A stretch of DNA of 64,000 nucleotides from Rhodophyticola porphyridii (lineage in GTDB: Bacteria; Pseudomonadota; Alphaproteobacteria; Rhodobacterales; Rhodobacteraceae), in contig NZ_RCNT01000001.1 of the NCBI RefSeq assembly GCF_003688285.1, positions 831,573-895,572 on the forward strand. The letters are read 5' to 3'. Under the pieces are notes generated by a model, which was given only the letters and a program-made list of their open reading frames with translations, was not told the origin of the DNA and did not search any database. How positions within the stretch are numbered: the first letter of the stretch is position 1; each line of letters opens with the position of its first letter. Positions 1 through 7,715 of this stretch are shown piece after piece. The position numbers and the translations under genes are program-made.

Positions 1-340
1 GCCGTTCGCCCACGTTGCCGCCCGCGCTGATCCGCATTCTGAGCCCGTCGCGCGGGTTCTGATGCACAAAGGCCCAGTCGGTGCGCCCCAGCATCCGCCG
101 TTCCGGCTCCGACATCCGCAGTGTGTCGCGCGGCCCGTCGGCCCGTGTGTCGAAGAGTACCGCGCCCCGGTCCGGTTCCAGATGCCCGGCCAGACAGTTC
201 AGCAAGGTCGATTTGCCCGATCCGCTTTCCCCCACGATCCCCATGACCTCGCCAGGGTAAAGCGTGAAGGACACATCGGCGCAACCGGTGCGGGAGCCGT
301 AGGTCTTGGTCAGGCTGCGAACATCCAGAAGCGGTGTCAT
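1..340 (-). CDS. phnK: Phosphonate C-P lyase system protein PhnK (N-terminal part)
   Basis: ABC-type ATPase subunit that associates with the C-P lyase core complex in phosphonate breakdown. The visible 113 residues read MTPLLDVRSLTKTYGSR and contain a Walker A motif, GESGSGKST, at about residues 36-44. The PhnK-typical stretch AFVHQNPRDGLRM follows near the window edge. The rest of the gene lies outside the window. Its ATG overlaps the stop of the small upstream gene by four bases (ATGA), so it is the last visible gene of a translationally coupled leftward phn operon. Confidence 0.93.
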   Translation of the reverse strand, partial: MTPLLDVRSLTKTYGSRTGCADVSFTLYPGEVMGIVGESGSGKSTLLNCLAGHLEPDRGAVLFDTRADGPRDTLRMSEPERRMLGRTDWAFVHQNPRDGLRMRISAGGNVGER

Positions 341-669
341 ATCGCTCTCCAATCGGTCGGCGTCGAGTTCAGGTTGCGGTCGAATGTGAACCGGCACCCG
401 CCGCTGCCATGGGGCTGGCCTTGGGTACGGTTGATTTCGACATCAAGAAGATGATGGCACAGCAGCGCACCCACGCCCCCATAAGCCACGATCGGGACAT
501 CGCCGTCGACGGGCGCGTCGGACAAAGCCCGGTCCACCGCACCGACGATGCACCTTTGTGCGGCGCGCGCCGTTTCCCACTCCTCGGCGCTCAGCCCCCG
601 GCCCGGCACCGCGACAGCCGGATCGAAGTCCACTTCGGCATGGGTCGGGAAGATCACTTGCCCGCTCAT
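337..669 (-). CDS. Small protein of unknown function between phnJ and phnK
   Basis: A 110-residue soluble protein starting MSGQVIFPTHAEVDF. It overlaps the phnJ stop by four bases on one side and the phnK start by four bases on the other, so it is clearly translated as part of the phn operon. I do not recognise a family. There is no signal peptide or membrane segment. The middle contains VAYGGVGALLCHHLLDVE, and the tail is basic and hydrophilic. A longer in-frame start 45 bases upstream exists but would lie deep inside phnJ, so the coupled ATG is preferred. A role in phosphonate use is inferred only from position. Confidence 0.75.
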   Translation of the reverse strand: MSGQVIFPTHAEVDFDPAVAVPGRGLSAEEWETARAAQRCIVGAVDRALSDAPVDGDVPIVAYGGVGALLCHHLLDVEINRTQGQPHGSGGCRFTFDRNLNSTPTDWRAI

Positions 670-1496
670 GCGGCATCCTCCCGACGACCGGCGCAGAAAT
701 CCGTGTCGGAGCAAACGAACATCCGTCTGCCGGTATCATCGACGATCACCTCGTCGAGATAGCTGTCCTCGGCCCCGCAAAGCGCGCAGGGATGATCGGC
801 CTTCGACGGGTCGAACGGGTGGTCGTCGAAATCGAGACTTACGACCCTGGTATAGGGTGGCACCGCATAGATCCGCTGTTCCCGTCCGGCGCCGAACAGT
901 TGCAGGGCTGCGCTTTCCAGCTTGGGGTTGTCGAATTTCGGGATAGGCGACGGGTCCATCACATAGCGCTCCTCCACCTTCACCGGGTAGGCGTAGGCGG
1001 TTGCGATCTCGCCATGCCGGGCGATGTCCTCGTAAAGTTTCACATGCATCAGCCCGTATTCCTCAAGCGCGTGCATCTTCCGCGTCTCGGTCTCCTTCGG
1101 TTCCAGAAACCTGAGCGGTTCCGGGATCGGCACCTGATAGACAAGGATCTGCTCCTCGCTCAGCACGGTCTCCGGGATCCGGTGCCGGGTCTGGATGACG
1201 GTGGCCTCACTCGTCTTCTCGGTCACCGCCACGCCGGCGGTTTTTTCAAAGAACTTGCGGATCGAGACGGCGTTGGTGGTGTCGTCTGCGCCCTGATCGA
1301 TCACCTTGAAACGGTCATCCGGGGTCAGGCAGGCGGCCGAGACCTGCACACCGCCCGTGCCCCAGCCATAGGGCATCGGCATCTCCCGCGAGGCGAAGGG
1401 CACCTGATAGCCGGGAATCGCGACACCTTTCAGAAGCGCGCGGCGGATCATGCGTTTTGTCTGTTCATCGAGATATGCGAAGTTATAGTCTGTCAT
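666..1496 (-). CDS. phnJ: Carbon-phosphorus lyase PhnJ (radical SAM)
   Basis: Catalytic subunit that cleaves the C-P bond of 5-phosphoribosyl 1-alkylphosphonates, releasing the alkane. The protein is 276 residues, close to the usual length of about 280. The atypical radical-SAM cluster ligands are present as C237-x2-C240-x21-C262, followed by C268, matching the spacing of the E. coli enzyme, where the last Cys is proposed to form a thiyl radical. The N-terminus MTDYNFAYLDEQTKRMIRRA is partly duplicated about 355 bases upstream (see the pseudogene entry). Its stop overlaps the next gene by four bases. A 196-base spacer before it carries a small gene on the other strand. Confidence 0.96.
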   Translation of the reverse strand: MTDYNFAYLDEQTKRMIRRALLKGVAIPGYQVPFASREMPMPYGWGTGGVQVSAACLTPDDRFKVIDQGADDTTNAVSIRKFFEKTAGVAVTEKTSEATVIQTRHRIPETVLSEEQILVYQVPIPEPLRFLEPKETETRKMHALEEYGLMHVKLYEDIARHGEIATAYAYPVKVEERYVMDPSPIPKFDNPKLESAALQLFGAGREQRIYAVPPYTRVVSLDFDDHPFDPSKADHPCALCGAEDSYLDEVIVDDTGRRMFVCSDTDFCAGRREDAA

Positions 1497-1527
1497 GCTG
1501 AACGGCCGTGATCTGAGGGAGAGTGAG

Positions 1528-1677
1528 ATGGAATGGATCTCTGAGCATCTTTACGGGATTGTCTTTGCCGGCGTGATGAGCGTGGTGAGCATCTGGCTCA
1601 TCATGGTGTTTGGCCCGCTTTTCGCGGTCATCTTCCGCGCCGATCGCGAAAGCCGGAGTTTGCGGCATCGACGCTGA
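1528..1677 (+). CDS. Small single-pass membrane protein, unknown function
   Basis: A 49-residue reading frame, MEWISEHLYGIVFAGV..., with one strongly hydrophobic segment (about residues 8-32) and a basic tail ending RSLRHRR. A purine-rich Shine-Dalgarno sequence (GAGGGAGAG) lies just before the ATG at 1528. It runs opposite to the phn operon, starting 31 bases from the divergent phnJ start and ending 14 bases before the phnI-like tail remnant. Its placement mirrors that of the 1875-2057 frame, and both begin (M/V)EW. No family is recognised. The RBS and the hydrophobic segment argue for a real gene, but it is very short. Confidence 0.4.
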   Translation: MEWISEHLYGIVFAGVMSVVSIWLIMVFGPLFAVIFRADRESRSLRHRR

Positions 1678-1691
1678 GGCGCTGAACACGG

Positions 1692-1851
1692 TCATTCCGC
1701 GGCCTCCCGAAGGACGGTGGCCATACTTTTTTGCTACCGCCGCATCTGCCAAGGGCTCGATGAGATTGTAGACCTGCCTGCCGTCTGCAATGGCGAGATG
1801 GATGATCTGCTTGGTCTGTCCGTGGAGATATGCCAACTTGCAGTCAGACAC
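1692..1851 (-). pseudogene. Decayed tandem duplication: phnJ head joined to phnI tail
   Basis: Reading leftward from 1851, the frame opens MSDCKLAYLHGQTKQIIHLA, a clear relative of the PhnJ start MTDYNFAYLDEQTKRMIRRA. Further on, bases 1724-1692 encode MATVLREAAE-stop in another frame, matching the PhnI end MATRAQEAAE-stop, with the same 33-base length. The order phnI, phnJ head, phnI tail, phnJ is what a tandem duplication spanning the phnI/phnJ junction would leave. The 122-codon frame starting at 1851 is therefore probably not a functional gene. The duplication junction lies between roughly 1725 and 1780. Confidence 0.75.
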
Positions 1852-1874
1852 GGCACCCTCCGGGAGGATTTTTA

Positions 1875-2057
1875 GTGGAATGGGTCATCTGGGGTTTCGG
1901 CGGCCTGTTGGCGCTGGTGCTGGCGATCATCGCCGTGGGGGCTTGGCGGAGTCTGGTTCGCGACAGGCATGAACCCAACCTGGGCCCGCAACGGATGAGT
2001 GACGCGCGGCGCGCGGCGCGCAGGTCCACTCCGCGCGGTGTACCTAAGTCGCGGTAG
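1875..2057 (+). CDS. Small membrane protein with basic cytoplasmic tail, unknown function
   Basis: A 60-residue frame using a GTG start preceded at seven bases by GGGAGG, a strong Shine-Dalgarno site. It has one hydrophobic segment, WGFGGLLALVLAIIAVGAW, followed by a long Arg-rich tail (RRAARRSTPRGVPKSR). It lies opposite to phn transcription in the phnI/phnJ spacer and ends 13 bases before the phnI stop. The frame at 1528-1677 occupies the equivalent position in the other half of the duplicated junction. The function is unknown. The RBS makes it more convincing than its size alone. Confidence 0.45.
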   Translation: MEWVIWGFGGLLALVLAIIAVGAWRSLVRDRHEPNLGPQRMSDARRAARRSTPRGVPKSR

Positions 2058-2070
2058 CGGACGACAGGGG

Positions 2071-3159
2071 TCATTCCGCGGCCTCCTGCGCGCGGGTGGC
2101 CATGGCCTCCGCCCTCAATCGGCGGATCAGTTCCAGTTCCGACTGGAAGTCGACGTAATGGGGCAACTTGATATGCTCAAGAAAGCCTGTGGCCTGCACA
2201 TTGTCGGAATGGCTGAGCACGAACTCCTCGTCCTGCGCGGGCGCCCCCACATTGTCTTCACCCAGCTCCTGCCAGCGCATGGCGCGATCGACCAGTGCCA
2301 TGGAAATCGCCTTGCGTTCCGTATGACCAAAGACCAGCCCGTAGCCTCGGGTGAATTGCGGCGGCTCGGTTTTCGAGCCGGTGAACTGGTTCACCGTTTC
2401 GCATTCTGTGACCGTGATATCCCCCAGTTCGATGGCGAAACCCAGTTCGGGGATTTCCATCTCCACGGGTAGCTGGCCCACGCGCAATTCGCCGACGAAG
2501 GGGTGATTGCGGCCATAGCCGCGCTGCGTGGAATAGGCCATCGACAGCACGAACCCTTCATCGCCGCGGGTCAGCGCCTGAAGCTTCAGCGCGCGATCGG
2601 CGGGAAAATCAAGCGGCTCCCGGGTCAGGTCACGAGGCGTTTCGGTGCCTGCGGGTTCCGTCTGGATCAGGTCTTCGCGGGCCAGAAACTCGGTTATATG
2701 GGGCGTCTTGCCAGTTTGCGGGGTAGTCTGCGGTGCATCGGGCGCGTCTCCCTCGGCGGCCAGCGCGAAATCGATCAGCCGGTGGGTGTAATCGAAGGTC
2801 GGGCCCAGTATCTGGCCGCCCGGGGCATCCTTGAATGTGGCGCTGATCCGCCGGTCGCAGGTCATCGCGCCCGTATCGATCGGCTCGGACGCGCCAAAGC
2901 GCGGCAGGGTGGTGCGATAGGCGCGGATCAGGAAAACCGCCTCGATCATGTCGCCACGGGCCTGTTTGATCGCCAGCGCCGCCAGATCGGGGTCGTAAAG
3001 CGAACCCTCTGCCATCACACGGTTCACCGCCAGGCTCAGTTGCTCGCGGATCTGCGCCACCGACATCTCGGCGACGGCCCTGTCGCCGCGCCGCTCTTCG
3101 GCCAGCCAGGCATGGGCATTGTCGATGGCGCGTTCACCGCCTTTTACTGCCACATACAT
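2071..3159 (-). CDS. phnI: Carbon-phosphorus lyase core complex subunit PhnI
   Basis: Component of the PhnGHIJ core complex. PhnI acts with G, H and L in forming ribose 1-alkylphosphonate triphosphate from ATP and alkylphosphonate. The protein is 362 residues starting MYVAVKGGERAIDNAHAWLA, the characteristic PhnI N-terminus, at the usual length. Its ATG shares one base with the phnH stop (TGATG). The frame extends further upstream, but that part is inside phnH and was not used. The last ten residues are echoed in the remnant at 1692-1724. Confidence 0.95.
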   Translation of the reverse strand: MYVAVKGGERAIDNAHAWLAEERRGDRAVAEMSVAQIREQLSLAVNRVMAEGSLYDPDLAALAIKQARGDMIEAVFLIRAYRTTLPRFGASEPIDTGAMTCDRRISATFKDAPGGQILGPTFDYTHRLIDFALAAEGDAPDAPQTTPQTGKTPHITEFLAREDLIQTEPAGTETPRDLTREPLDFPADRALKLQALTRGDEGFVLSMAYSTQRGYGRNHPFVGELRVGQLPVEMEIPELGFAIELGDITVTECETVNQFTGSKTEPPQFTRGYGLVFGHTERKAISMALVDRAMRWQELGEDNVGAPAQDEEFVLSHSDNVQATGFLEHIKLPHYVDFQSELELIRRLRAEAMATRAQEAAE

Positions 3160-3746
3160 CAGATCGCCTCCGTCACTTGGGTGGACCGGGGCAGGGCGGC
3201 CAGCTGCGCGCCTGCGGTGAAGATGCAGTCGAAGCCAAGCGGGAACCGCGCCCGGTTCGCCCGGAACGCGGCGATCTCCGGCAGGTTCAGACGTGCCCGG
3301 TCCCTGATCCCCGGACCGCTCAGTACGGCGCCATCGGCGTAGAGACCGTCGCACTCCACGATCAGCGTCGCCGAGCGGTCGGGATATTCCGGGGTGCCGA
3401 TTGCGTAGGCCGACAGCGGGGCCAGCGCGTCCCATGTACCAAGGGCAAACACCGCGGCTTCGGCCCTGACAAACGGCGCGCCGGTGTGGAATGTTATCCA
3501 GGCGCGCGCGGCGTCCGTGTCATGGCCGGGTGCAAGATAGACCCCGGTCTCCGGATCGCAGAGCGTCAGGATCACGGCACCGGCCGCCGCAGAGATCGGG
3601 GTGGGCGGTGCGGCTCTGCTGACGGTTTCGATCCGCCCGGGGCGGGCCATGGCCTGCAAGACTGCGCGAAACGCGAAGGCCGCGTCGAAGGCGGGCGCCT
3701 CGAACCCGCCGGTCATCGCATCGCTTTGGGTGGGTGCCGACATCAT
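3159..3746 (-). CDS. phnH: Carbon-phosphorus lyase subunit PhnH
   Basis: A 195-residue PhnH, part of the C-P lyase core complex. Recognisable stretches include FDAAFAFRAVLQAMARPGRIE near the N-terminus, LTLCDPETGVYLAPG and the C-terminal LPRSTQVTEAI. The start is chosen at the first ATG of an ATGATG pair, which overlaps the phnG stop by four bases. The second ATG, one codon later, is equally possible. It is flanked by phnG and phnI with overlapping stops and starts. Confidence 0.94.
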   Translation of the reverse strand: MMSAPTQSDAMTGGFEAPAFDAAFAFRAVLQAMARPGRIETVSRAAPPTPISAAAGAVILTLCDPETGVYLAPGHDTDAARAWITFHTGAPFVRAEAAVFALGTWDALAPLSAYAIGTPEYPDRSATLIVECDGLYADGAVLSGPGIRDRARLNLPEIAAFRANRARFPLGFDCIFTAGAQLAALPRSTQVTEAI

Positions 3747-4195
3747 CCCTCTCCCCGTACCATCGTGAAGAACTCCACCTTCGTCGCGGCGGCGCGTGCG
3801 GCGCGCGCGGTCCGCCTGGCCGCCGCCTCTTCGCGCAGCGGGCGCAGGATCGCGGCCTCCAGCGCTTCGGCCTCGCCTGCTTCGGCCAGCGCGTCGATCA
3901 ACGCCGCCGTGCACGCTGCCTGCTTGTCGCGGCCCTGCACATATCCATGGCCGACGGCGCCGTCCCTCAGCCGGACGGAACAGCGTGTCACGCTCATTTC
4001 ACCCAGATTGAAGGGCGCCCCGACCGCGCCGGCCCGGCCCCGCACCATCACGGTCCCGATCTCTGGCGGGCGCAGCATGTCATGCTCGGGCGTCCTGCCG
4101 AAGGCCTGCCAAAGGGCGGCGAGCCGGGCCGCCGGGGCCTGCGCCAGGGTCGACAGGCGGGCCTTGCGGTCTGTGTTTGCGTCTATCTCAGACAT
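3743..4195 (-). CDS. phnG: Carbon-phosphorus lyase subunit PhnG
   Basis: First gene of the leftward phn operon, 150 residues. The sequence shows the PhnG pattern PEIGTVMVRGRAGAVGAPFNLGEMSVTRCSVRL, followed by GHGYVQGRDKQAA. The ATG at 4195 was chosen because it follows the divergent regulatory region directly and gives the normal family length. The open frame continues upstream only through the phnF regulatory region. It probably shares its promoter region with phnF, whose product is the expected repressor. Confidence 0.93.
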   Translation of the reverse strand: MSEIDANTDRKARLSTLAQAPAARLAALWQAFGRTPEHDMLRPPEIGTVMVRGRAGAVGAPFNLGEMSVTRCSVRLRDGAVGHGYVQGRDKQAACTAALIDALAEAGEAEALEAAILRPLREEAAARRTARAARAAATKVEFFTMVRGEG

Positions 4196-4202
4196 CTTGC
4201 GG

Positions 4203-4237
4203 AGTTGTCCATATTTATATACAACTAGACAAATTGT
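4203..4237. promoter_or_regulatory. Probable PhnF/GntR operator between phnG and phnF
   Basis: An AT-rich patch in an otherwise GC-rich region, eight bases before the phnG start codon. It carries the inverted repeat AGTTGT-N12-ACAACT (4203-4208 and 4221-4226), followed by a second small palindrome ACAAATTGT (4229-4237). Position and symmetry fit binding of a dimeric GntR regulator controlling the divergent phn operon. The assignment to PhnF is inferred from proximity. Confidence 0.5.
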
Positions 4238-4273
4238 TACGCCCAGCCCGCGAGTCGCGCAAGCCCGGGCTCC

Positions 4274-4291
4274 GTGAAACTTTGATGACAA
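4274..4291 (-). promoter_or_regulatory. Possible Pho box upstream of phnG
   Basis: Read toward phnG, the sequence is TTGTCAT-CAAA-GTTTCAC, two 7-mers with 4-base spacing resembling the PhoB consensus CTGTCAT-N4-CTGTCAC (six and five of seven matches). It lies about 80 bases upstream of phnG, a normal distance for phosphate-starvation control. The match is imperfect and only one box is seen. Confidence 0.35.
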
Positions 4292-4303
4292 ACGGATACC
4301 GAC

Positions 4304-5020
4304 ATGGGCCGCACCGCGCTTTGGACATCGATACGGGACACCCTGACAGGGGAGATCGGCGCGGGCCGCTATGCGCCCGGCGACAAGCTGCCGACCGAAG
4401 CGGAACTGGCCGCCCGGTTCGGCGTGAACCGCCACACGGTGCGCCGGGCCCTTGCGGCATTGGCCGAGATCGGCACGGTGCATGCACGGCGCGGCGCGGG
4501 CGTTTTCGTGACGCACCAGCCCACCTACTACCCGATCGGCAAGCGCGTGCGGTTCCACCAGAACCTGATTGCCGCCGGTCGGGAGCCGCGCCGCCGGTCG
4601 TTGCACCGTGCGACCCGCGCCGCCGACGCGCGGGAGGCCGAGGCGCTGGGCCTGAAACCCGGCGATCCGGTGCACGTCTCCGAAGGTGTGTCTTTTGCCG
4701 ACGATCAGCCCATTGCAGTGTCACGCGCCGTGTTCCCGGCCGAACGGTTCCCGGATCTGCTCATTCATCTGGCCCGTACCGGCTCCGTCACCGCGGCGTT
4801 CCGGGCCGAGGGGCTGATGGATTACACCCGCAGCTGGACCCAGCTAACGGCGCTTGCCGCCTCGCCCACGCAGGCCGGGCATCTGCATCTGCAGACGGGC
4901 GCGCCGATCCTGCGCACGGTCGGGCTGAGCGTCGATCCGGAAGGCCGCCCGGTGGAATACGGCCGCACCTGGTTTGCCGGCGACCGGGTCACCCTGACCC
5001 TGGCCGAGGGCGACGGCTGA
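4304..5020 (+). CDS. phnF: GntR-family phosphonate metabolism regulator PhnF
   Basis: A 238-residue HutC/UTRA-type GntR repressor. The N-terminal winged helix (residues 1-70) contains APGDKLPTEAELAARFGVNRHTVRRAL. The remainder is a UTRA effector domain with RAVFPAERFPDLL and the late motif GRPVEYGRTWFAGDRV. It is divergently transcribed from phnG across a 108-base region carrying inverted repeats, the usual arrangement for a local repressor. The effector is probably a phosphonate or phosphate-related compound, which cannot be read from the sequence. Confidence 0.9.
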   Translation: MGRTALWTSIRDTLTGEIGAGRYAPGDKLPTEAELAARFGVNRHTVRRALAALAEIGTVHARRGAGVFVTHQPTYYPIGKRVRFHQNLIAAGREPRRRSLHRATRAADAREAEALGLKPGDPVHVSEGVSFADDQPIAVSRAVFPAERFPDLLIHLARTGSVTAAFRAEGLMDYTRSWTQLTALAASPTQAGHLHLQTGAPILRTVGLSVDPEGRPVEYGRTWFAGDRVTLTLAEGDG

Positions 5021-5092
5021 CGCCCCATTGGCACCTTTGCGCGCCCGCGTTATCACGGGGGGCGTCGCGCCACTTCAGGACTTGCTTGCACC

Positions 5093-5854
5093 ATGACATC
5101 CGCCCCCGTTTCCGCATCCGGCTCATGGCCGGTCATCCGATCCCTCGGTTTGACCGGGCTGCTGGTCAGCTTCGCGGATGCGTTCAGTGAACCTGCCAAT
5201 CGGGCGGCGCTTGCGTTTCGCGCGGCCCTGGAACGGGATCCATGGCCGGGGGTGGAGGAAACCGCCCCCTCGCTGGTGTCGGTCTTTCTGCGCATCGACC
5301 CGCTGGCCGCCGATCACGCGGATCTGGCGGCCCGGCTGAGCGATCTGGTGTCCCGGCAGGACTGGTACGAGGCACCCCTGCCTGAGGGGCGGCGCCTGTT
5401 CCGCGTGCCGACCGTCTACGGCACCGATCTGGCCCCGGAACTGTCCGAGGCGGCGACGGCTGCGGGCCTGTCCGAAGCCGAGGCGATCAGGGAGCTTTCC
5501 GCCGCCCGGCTGCGGGTCATGGCGCTTGGCTTCGCGCCGGGCCAGCCCTATCTGGGCGAGCTACCCGAAAACTGGAACCTGCCACGGCGGACGGAGCTGA
5601 ACCCGATGGTGCCCGCCGGCGCGATGATCCAGGCCATCCGGCAATGCGTGCTCTTCTCCCGGCCGTCGCCCACGGGCTGGCGGCATATCGGGCAGACCGC
5701 GTTCGAGAATTTCCGCCCCGACAGCGACCCGGCCTTCCCCCTGAACCCCGGTGACGAGGTGCAGTTCGTCGCCACCGACCGCGCCCATGTGGAGCGTATG
5801 ATGGGCGATGCCGACGTGCTGGATGGCGGCGCCGAGGTCGAGGTGATCTCATGA
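5093..5854 (+). CDS. pxpB: 5-oxoprolinase subunit PxpB (KipI family)
   Basis: A 253-residue KipI-type (carboxyltransferase domain subdomain C/D-like) protein. With PxpC and PxpA it forms the ATP-dependent 5-oxoprolinase that opens pyroglutamate to glutamate. Diagnostic stretches are VPTVYGTDLAPEL, ALGFAPGQPYLGELPENWNLPRR and the C-terminal NPGDEVQF. Its stop overlaps the pxpC start by four bases (ATGA). A possible stem (GACGCCCC / GGGGCGTC, 5019-5066) lies between phnF and this gene. Confidence 0.93.
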   Translation: MTSAPVSASGSWPVIRSLGLTGLLVSFADAFSEPANRAALAFRAALERDPWPGVEETAPSLVSVFLRIDPLAADHADLAARLSDLVSRQDWYEAPLPEGRRLFRVPTVYGTDLAPELSEAATAAGLSEAEAIRELSAARLRVMALGFAPGQPYLGELPENWNLPRRTELNPMVPAGAMIQAIRQCVLFSRPSPTGWRHIGQTAFENFRPDSDPAFPLNPGDEVQFVATDRAHVERMMGDADVLDGGAEVEVIS

Positions 5855-6867
5855 CCGCACTGATCGTCCACCGCGCGGGGCCCGGTGTCACCGTGCAGGA
5901 TCTTGGCCGCCCCGGTCATCTGGCGCAGGGCCTTTCGCGGGGCGGGGCGATGGACCGGCTGGCGCTTTACGAAGGCGCTGCGCTCCTGGCTCAGGCGCCC
6001 GACCTTGCCGCCCTGGAAATGGTTGGCATAGGCGGGGAGTTCGAGGCCGATGCGCCCCTTCGCATCGCCCTGACCGGCGCGCCGATGAAGGCCACGCTCG
6101 ATGGCGCGCCTCTGATCTGGAATGCCAGCCACCACATGCCCGCGGGCAGCAGGCTTTCCATTGGCGGCGTGATCGAAGGCGCGGTCGGCTATCTGCATGT
6201 GGGCGGCGGGTTCGACACCGATGTCAGACTGGGCGCGCGCGCGGCGCAACTGAACGCGGGGCTGGGCGGCCCGGTCGAAGAGGGCACGCATCTGCCGGTC
6301 GGCACGGACAGGCAGGGCGCAACCGGCATGGTGCTGGATGTGGCCGATCGCTTTTCGGGCGGCCGGTTGCGGATCCTGCCATCGGTCCAGACCGGCTTTT
6401 TCGACGAACACACCCGCGCCCGGCTGGAGGCGACCGCGTTTCAGCGCGATCCGCGCTCGAACCGCATGGCGCTGCGCCTTGCGATGGATGTCGAGGGGTT
6501 CGCGCTGGAAGGCGGGCTGACCGTGGTCTCCGAGGTCATCGTGCCGGGGGACATCCAGATCACCGGCGACGGGGTGCCGGTGATCCTGATGGCGGAATGC
6601 CAGACCATGGGCGGCTATCCGCGGATCGCGACGGTTCTGCCGGCCGATCTGCCACGCGCGGCGCAGACGCCGCCCGGGGCTCCGCTCAACCTTGTTTTCA
6701 TAACGCCTGACGAAGGTCTGGCGGCGGAACGCGCGGATCAGGCGGCGCGGGATGCGCTTCGCTCAAGGGTAAGGCCGCTTGTGCGAGACCCGCGCGACAT
6801 CCCTGATCTGTTGAGCTATCACTTGGCCGACGGGGCCATTTCCGGCCATGAGGAGGAGCATCAATGA
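5851..6867 (+). CDS. pxpC: 5-oxoprolinase subunit PxpC (KipA, biotin-dependent carboxyltransferase family)
   Basis: A 338-residue protein of the KipA/allophanate-hydrolase-subunit-2 family. It opens with MTALIVHRAGPGVTVQDLGRPGH and contains SRGGAMDRLAL, typical of the family. Overlapping starts and stops on both sides (ATGA with pxpB and with pxpA) show a tightly coupled pxpBCA operon. It works with PxpA and PxpB in ATP-dependent hydrolysis of 5-oxoproline in the cytoplasm. Confidence 0.93.
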   Translation: MTALIVHRAGPGVTVQDLGRPGHLAQGLSRGGAMDRLALYEGAALLAQAPDLAALEMVGIGGEFEADAPLRIALTGAPMKATLDGAPLIWNASHHMPAGSRLSIGGVIEGAVGYLHVGGGFDTDVRLGARAAQLNAGLGGPVEEGTHLPVGTDRQGATGMVLDVADRFSGGRLRILPSVQTGFFDEHTRARLEATAFQRDPRSNRMALRLAMDVEGFALEGGLTVVSEVIVPGDIQITGDGVPVILMAECQTMGGYPRIATVLPADLPRAAQTPPGAPLNLVFITPDEGLAAERADQAARDALRSRVRPLVRDPRDIPDLLSYHLADGAISGHEEEHQ

Positions 6868-7637
6868 GCCTGACTGTCGATCTGAACGCGGATATGGGCG
6901 AGAGCTTTGGTCCCTGGGTCATGGGTCGCGATGCGGATCTGCTGCGGATCATCACCTCGGCCAATATCGCCTGCGGTGCCCATGCGGGCGACCCCGACGT
7001 GATGGCGGAAACCATGGCGCTGGCAGTGGAAAACGGTGTCGGGATCGGCGCGCATCCGGGCTTTCCCGACCTGCAGGGTTTCGGACGCCGGCGGATGCAT
7101 CTGCCCCACAAGACATTGGCCAATTTCGTCCGGTTTCAACTTGGTGCGGCGCAGGCCATGGCGCGCGCCGCCAGCGGCAGGGTCCGGCATCTGAAACTGC
7201 ACGGGGCGCTCGGCAACATGACCTCCGAGGATGCCGAACTGGCGCGGGTCTGCTACGACGCGGCGCTTTCGGTGGACCCTGACCTGATCATCATGGTGCT
7301 GACCGCCACCGCGCAGGAGGAGGCGACGCGCGCGCTTGGCTGCGCCTGGGCGGGCGAGATTTTCGCGGACCGCGCCTATAACGACGATGCGACGCTTGTC
7401 GACCGCTCCCGTCCCGGCGCGGTGATCCATGATGCGGGCGTGGCCGGGCCACGCGTCGCCGCGATGGTCAAGGCCGGCGCGATCATCACCGGAAGCGGCA
7501 AGGAGATCCCGGCCGCGATCGACACGATCTGTCTGCATGGCGACACGCCCGAAGCGGTGGATATCGCGCGCTCGGTCCGCGCGGCGCTGGAGGCCGAAGG
7601 CGTGGCGCTGGCACAATTCGAAGGCCGGACGGCATGA
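6864..7637 (+). CDS. pxpA: 5-oxoprolinase subunit PxpA (LamB/YcsF family)
   Basis: A 257-residue LamB/YcsF protein beginning MSLTVDLNADMGESFGPW, with the family signature stretches ITSANIACGAHAGDP, GIGAHPGFPDLQGFGRR and HLKLHGALGNM. Length is normal for the family. It is the third gene of pxpBCA and its start overlaps pxpC by four bases. A GC-rich stem (CCCGCCG / CGGCGGG at 7645-7664) follows the stop without a T-run, so it is at most a weak terminator. Confidence 0.94.
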   Translation: MSLTVDLNADMGESFGPWVMGRDADLLRIITSANIACGAHAGDPDVMAETMALAVENGVGIGAHPGFPDLQGFGRRRMHLPHKTLANFVRFQLGAAQAMARAASGRVRHLKLHGALGNMTSEDAELARVCYDAALSVDPDLIIMVLTATAQEEATRALGCAWAGEIFADRAYNDDATLVDRSRPGAVIHDAGVAGPRVAAMVKAGAIITGSGKEIPAAIDTICLHGDTPEAVDIARSVRAALEAEGVALAQFEGRTA

Positions 7638-7715
7638 ACCGGCCCCCGCCGTCTGGTCGGCGGGATCGCGCGCTGCTAGGTCTGCGCGCAAGGCATCGTC
7701 AAGCGGAGGGATGAA

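Noticed and set aside
1483..1851. 122-codon leftward frame between phnI and phnJ as a real gene
   Set aside because: Only its first 24 codons resemble PhnJ; the rest is antisense to a small gene and crosses the phnI-tail remnant, so it is treated as duplication debris.
7645..7664. GC-rich stem after pxpA as a terminator
   Set aside because: The stem is good but there is no T-run, so rho-independent termination is not supported.
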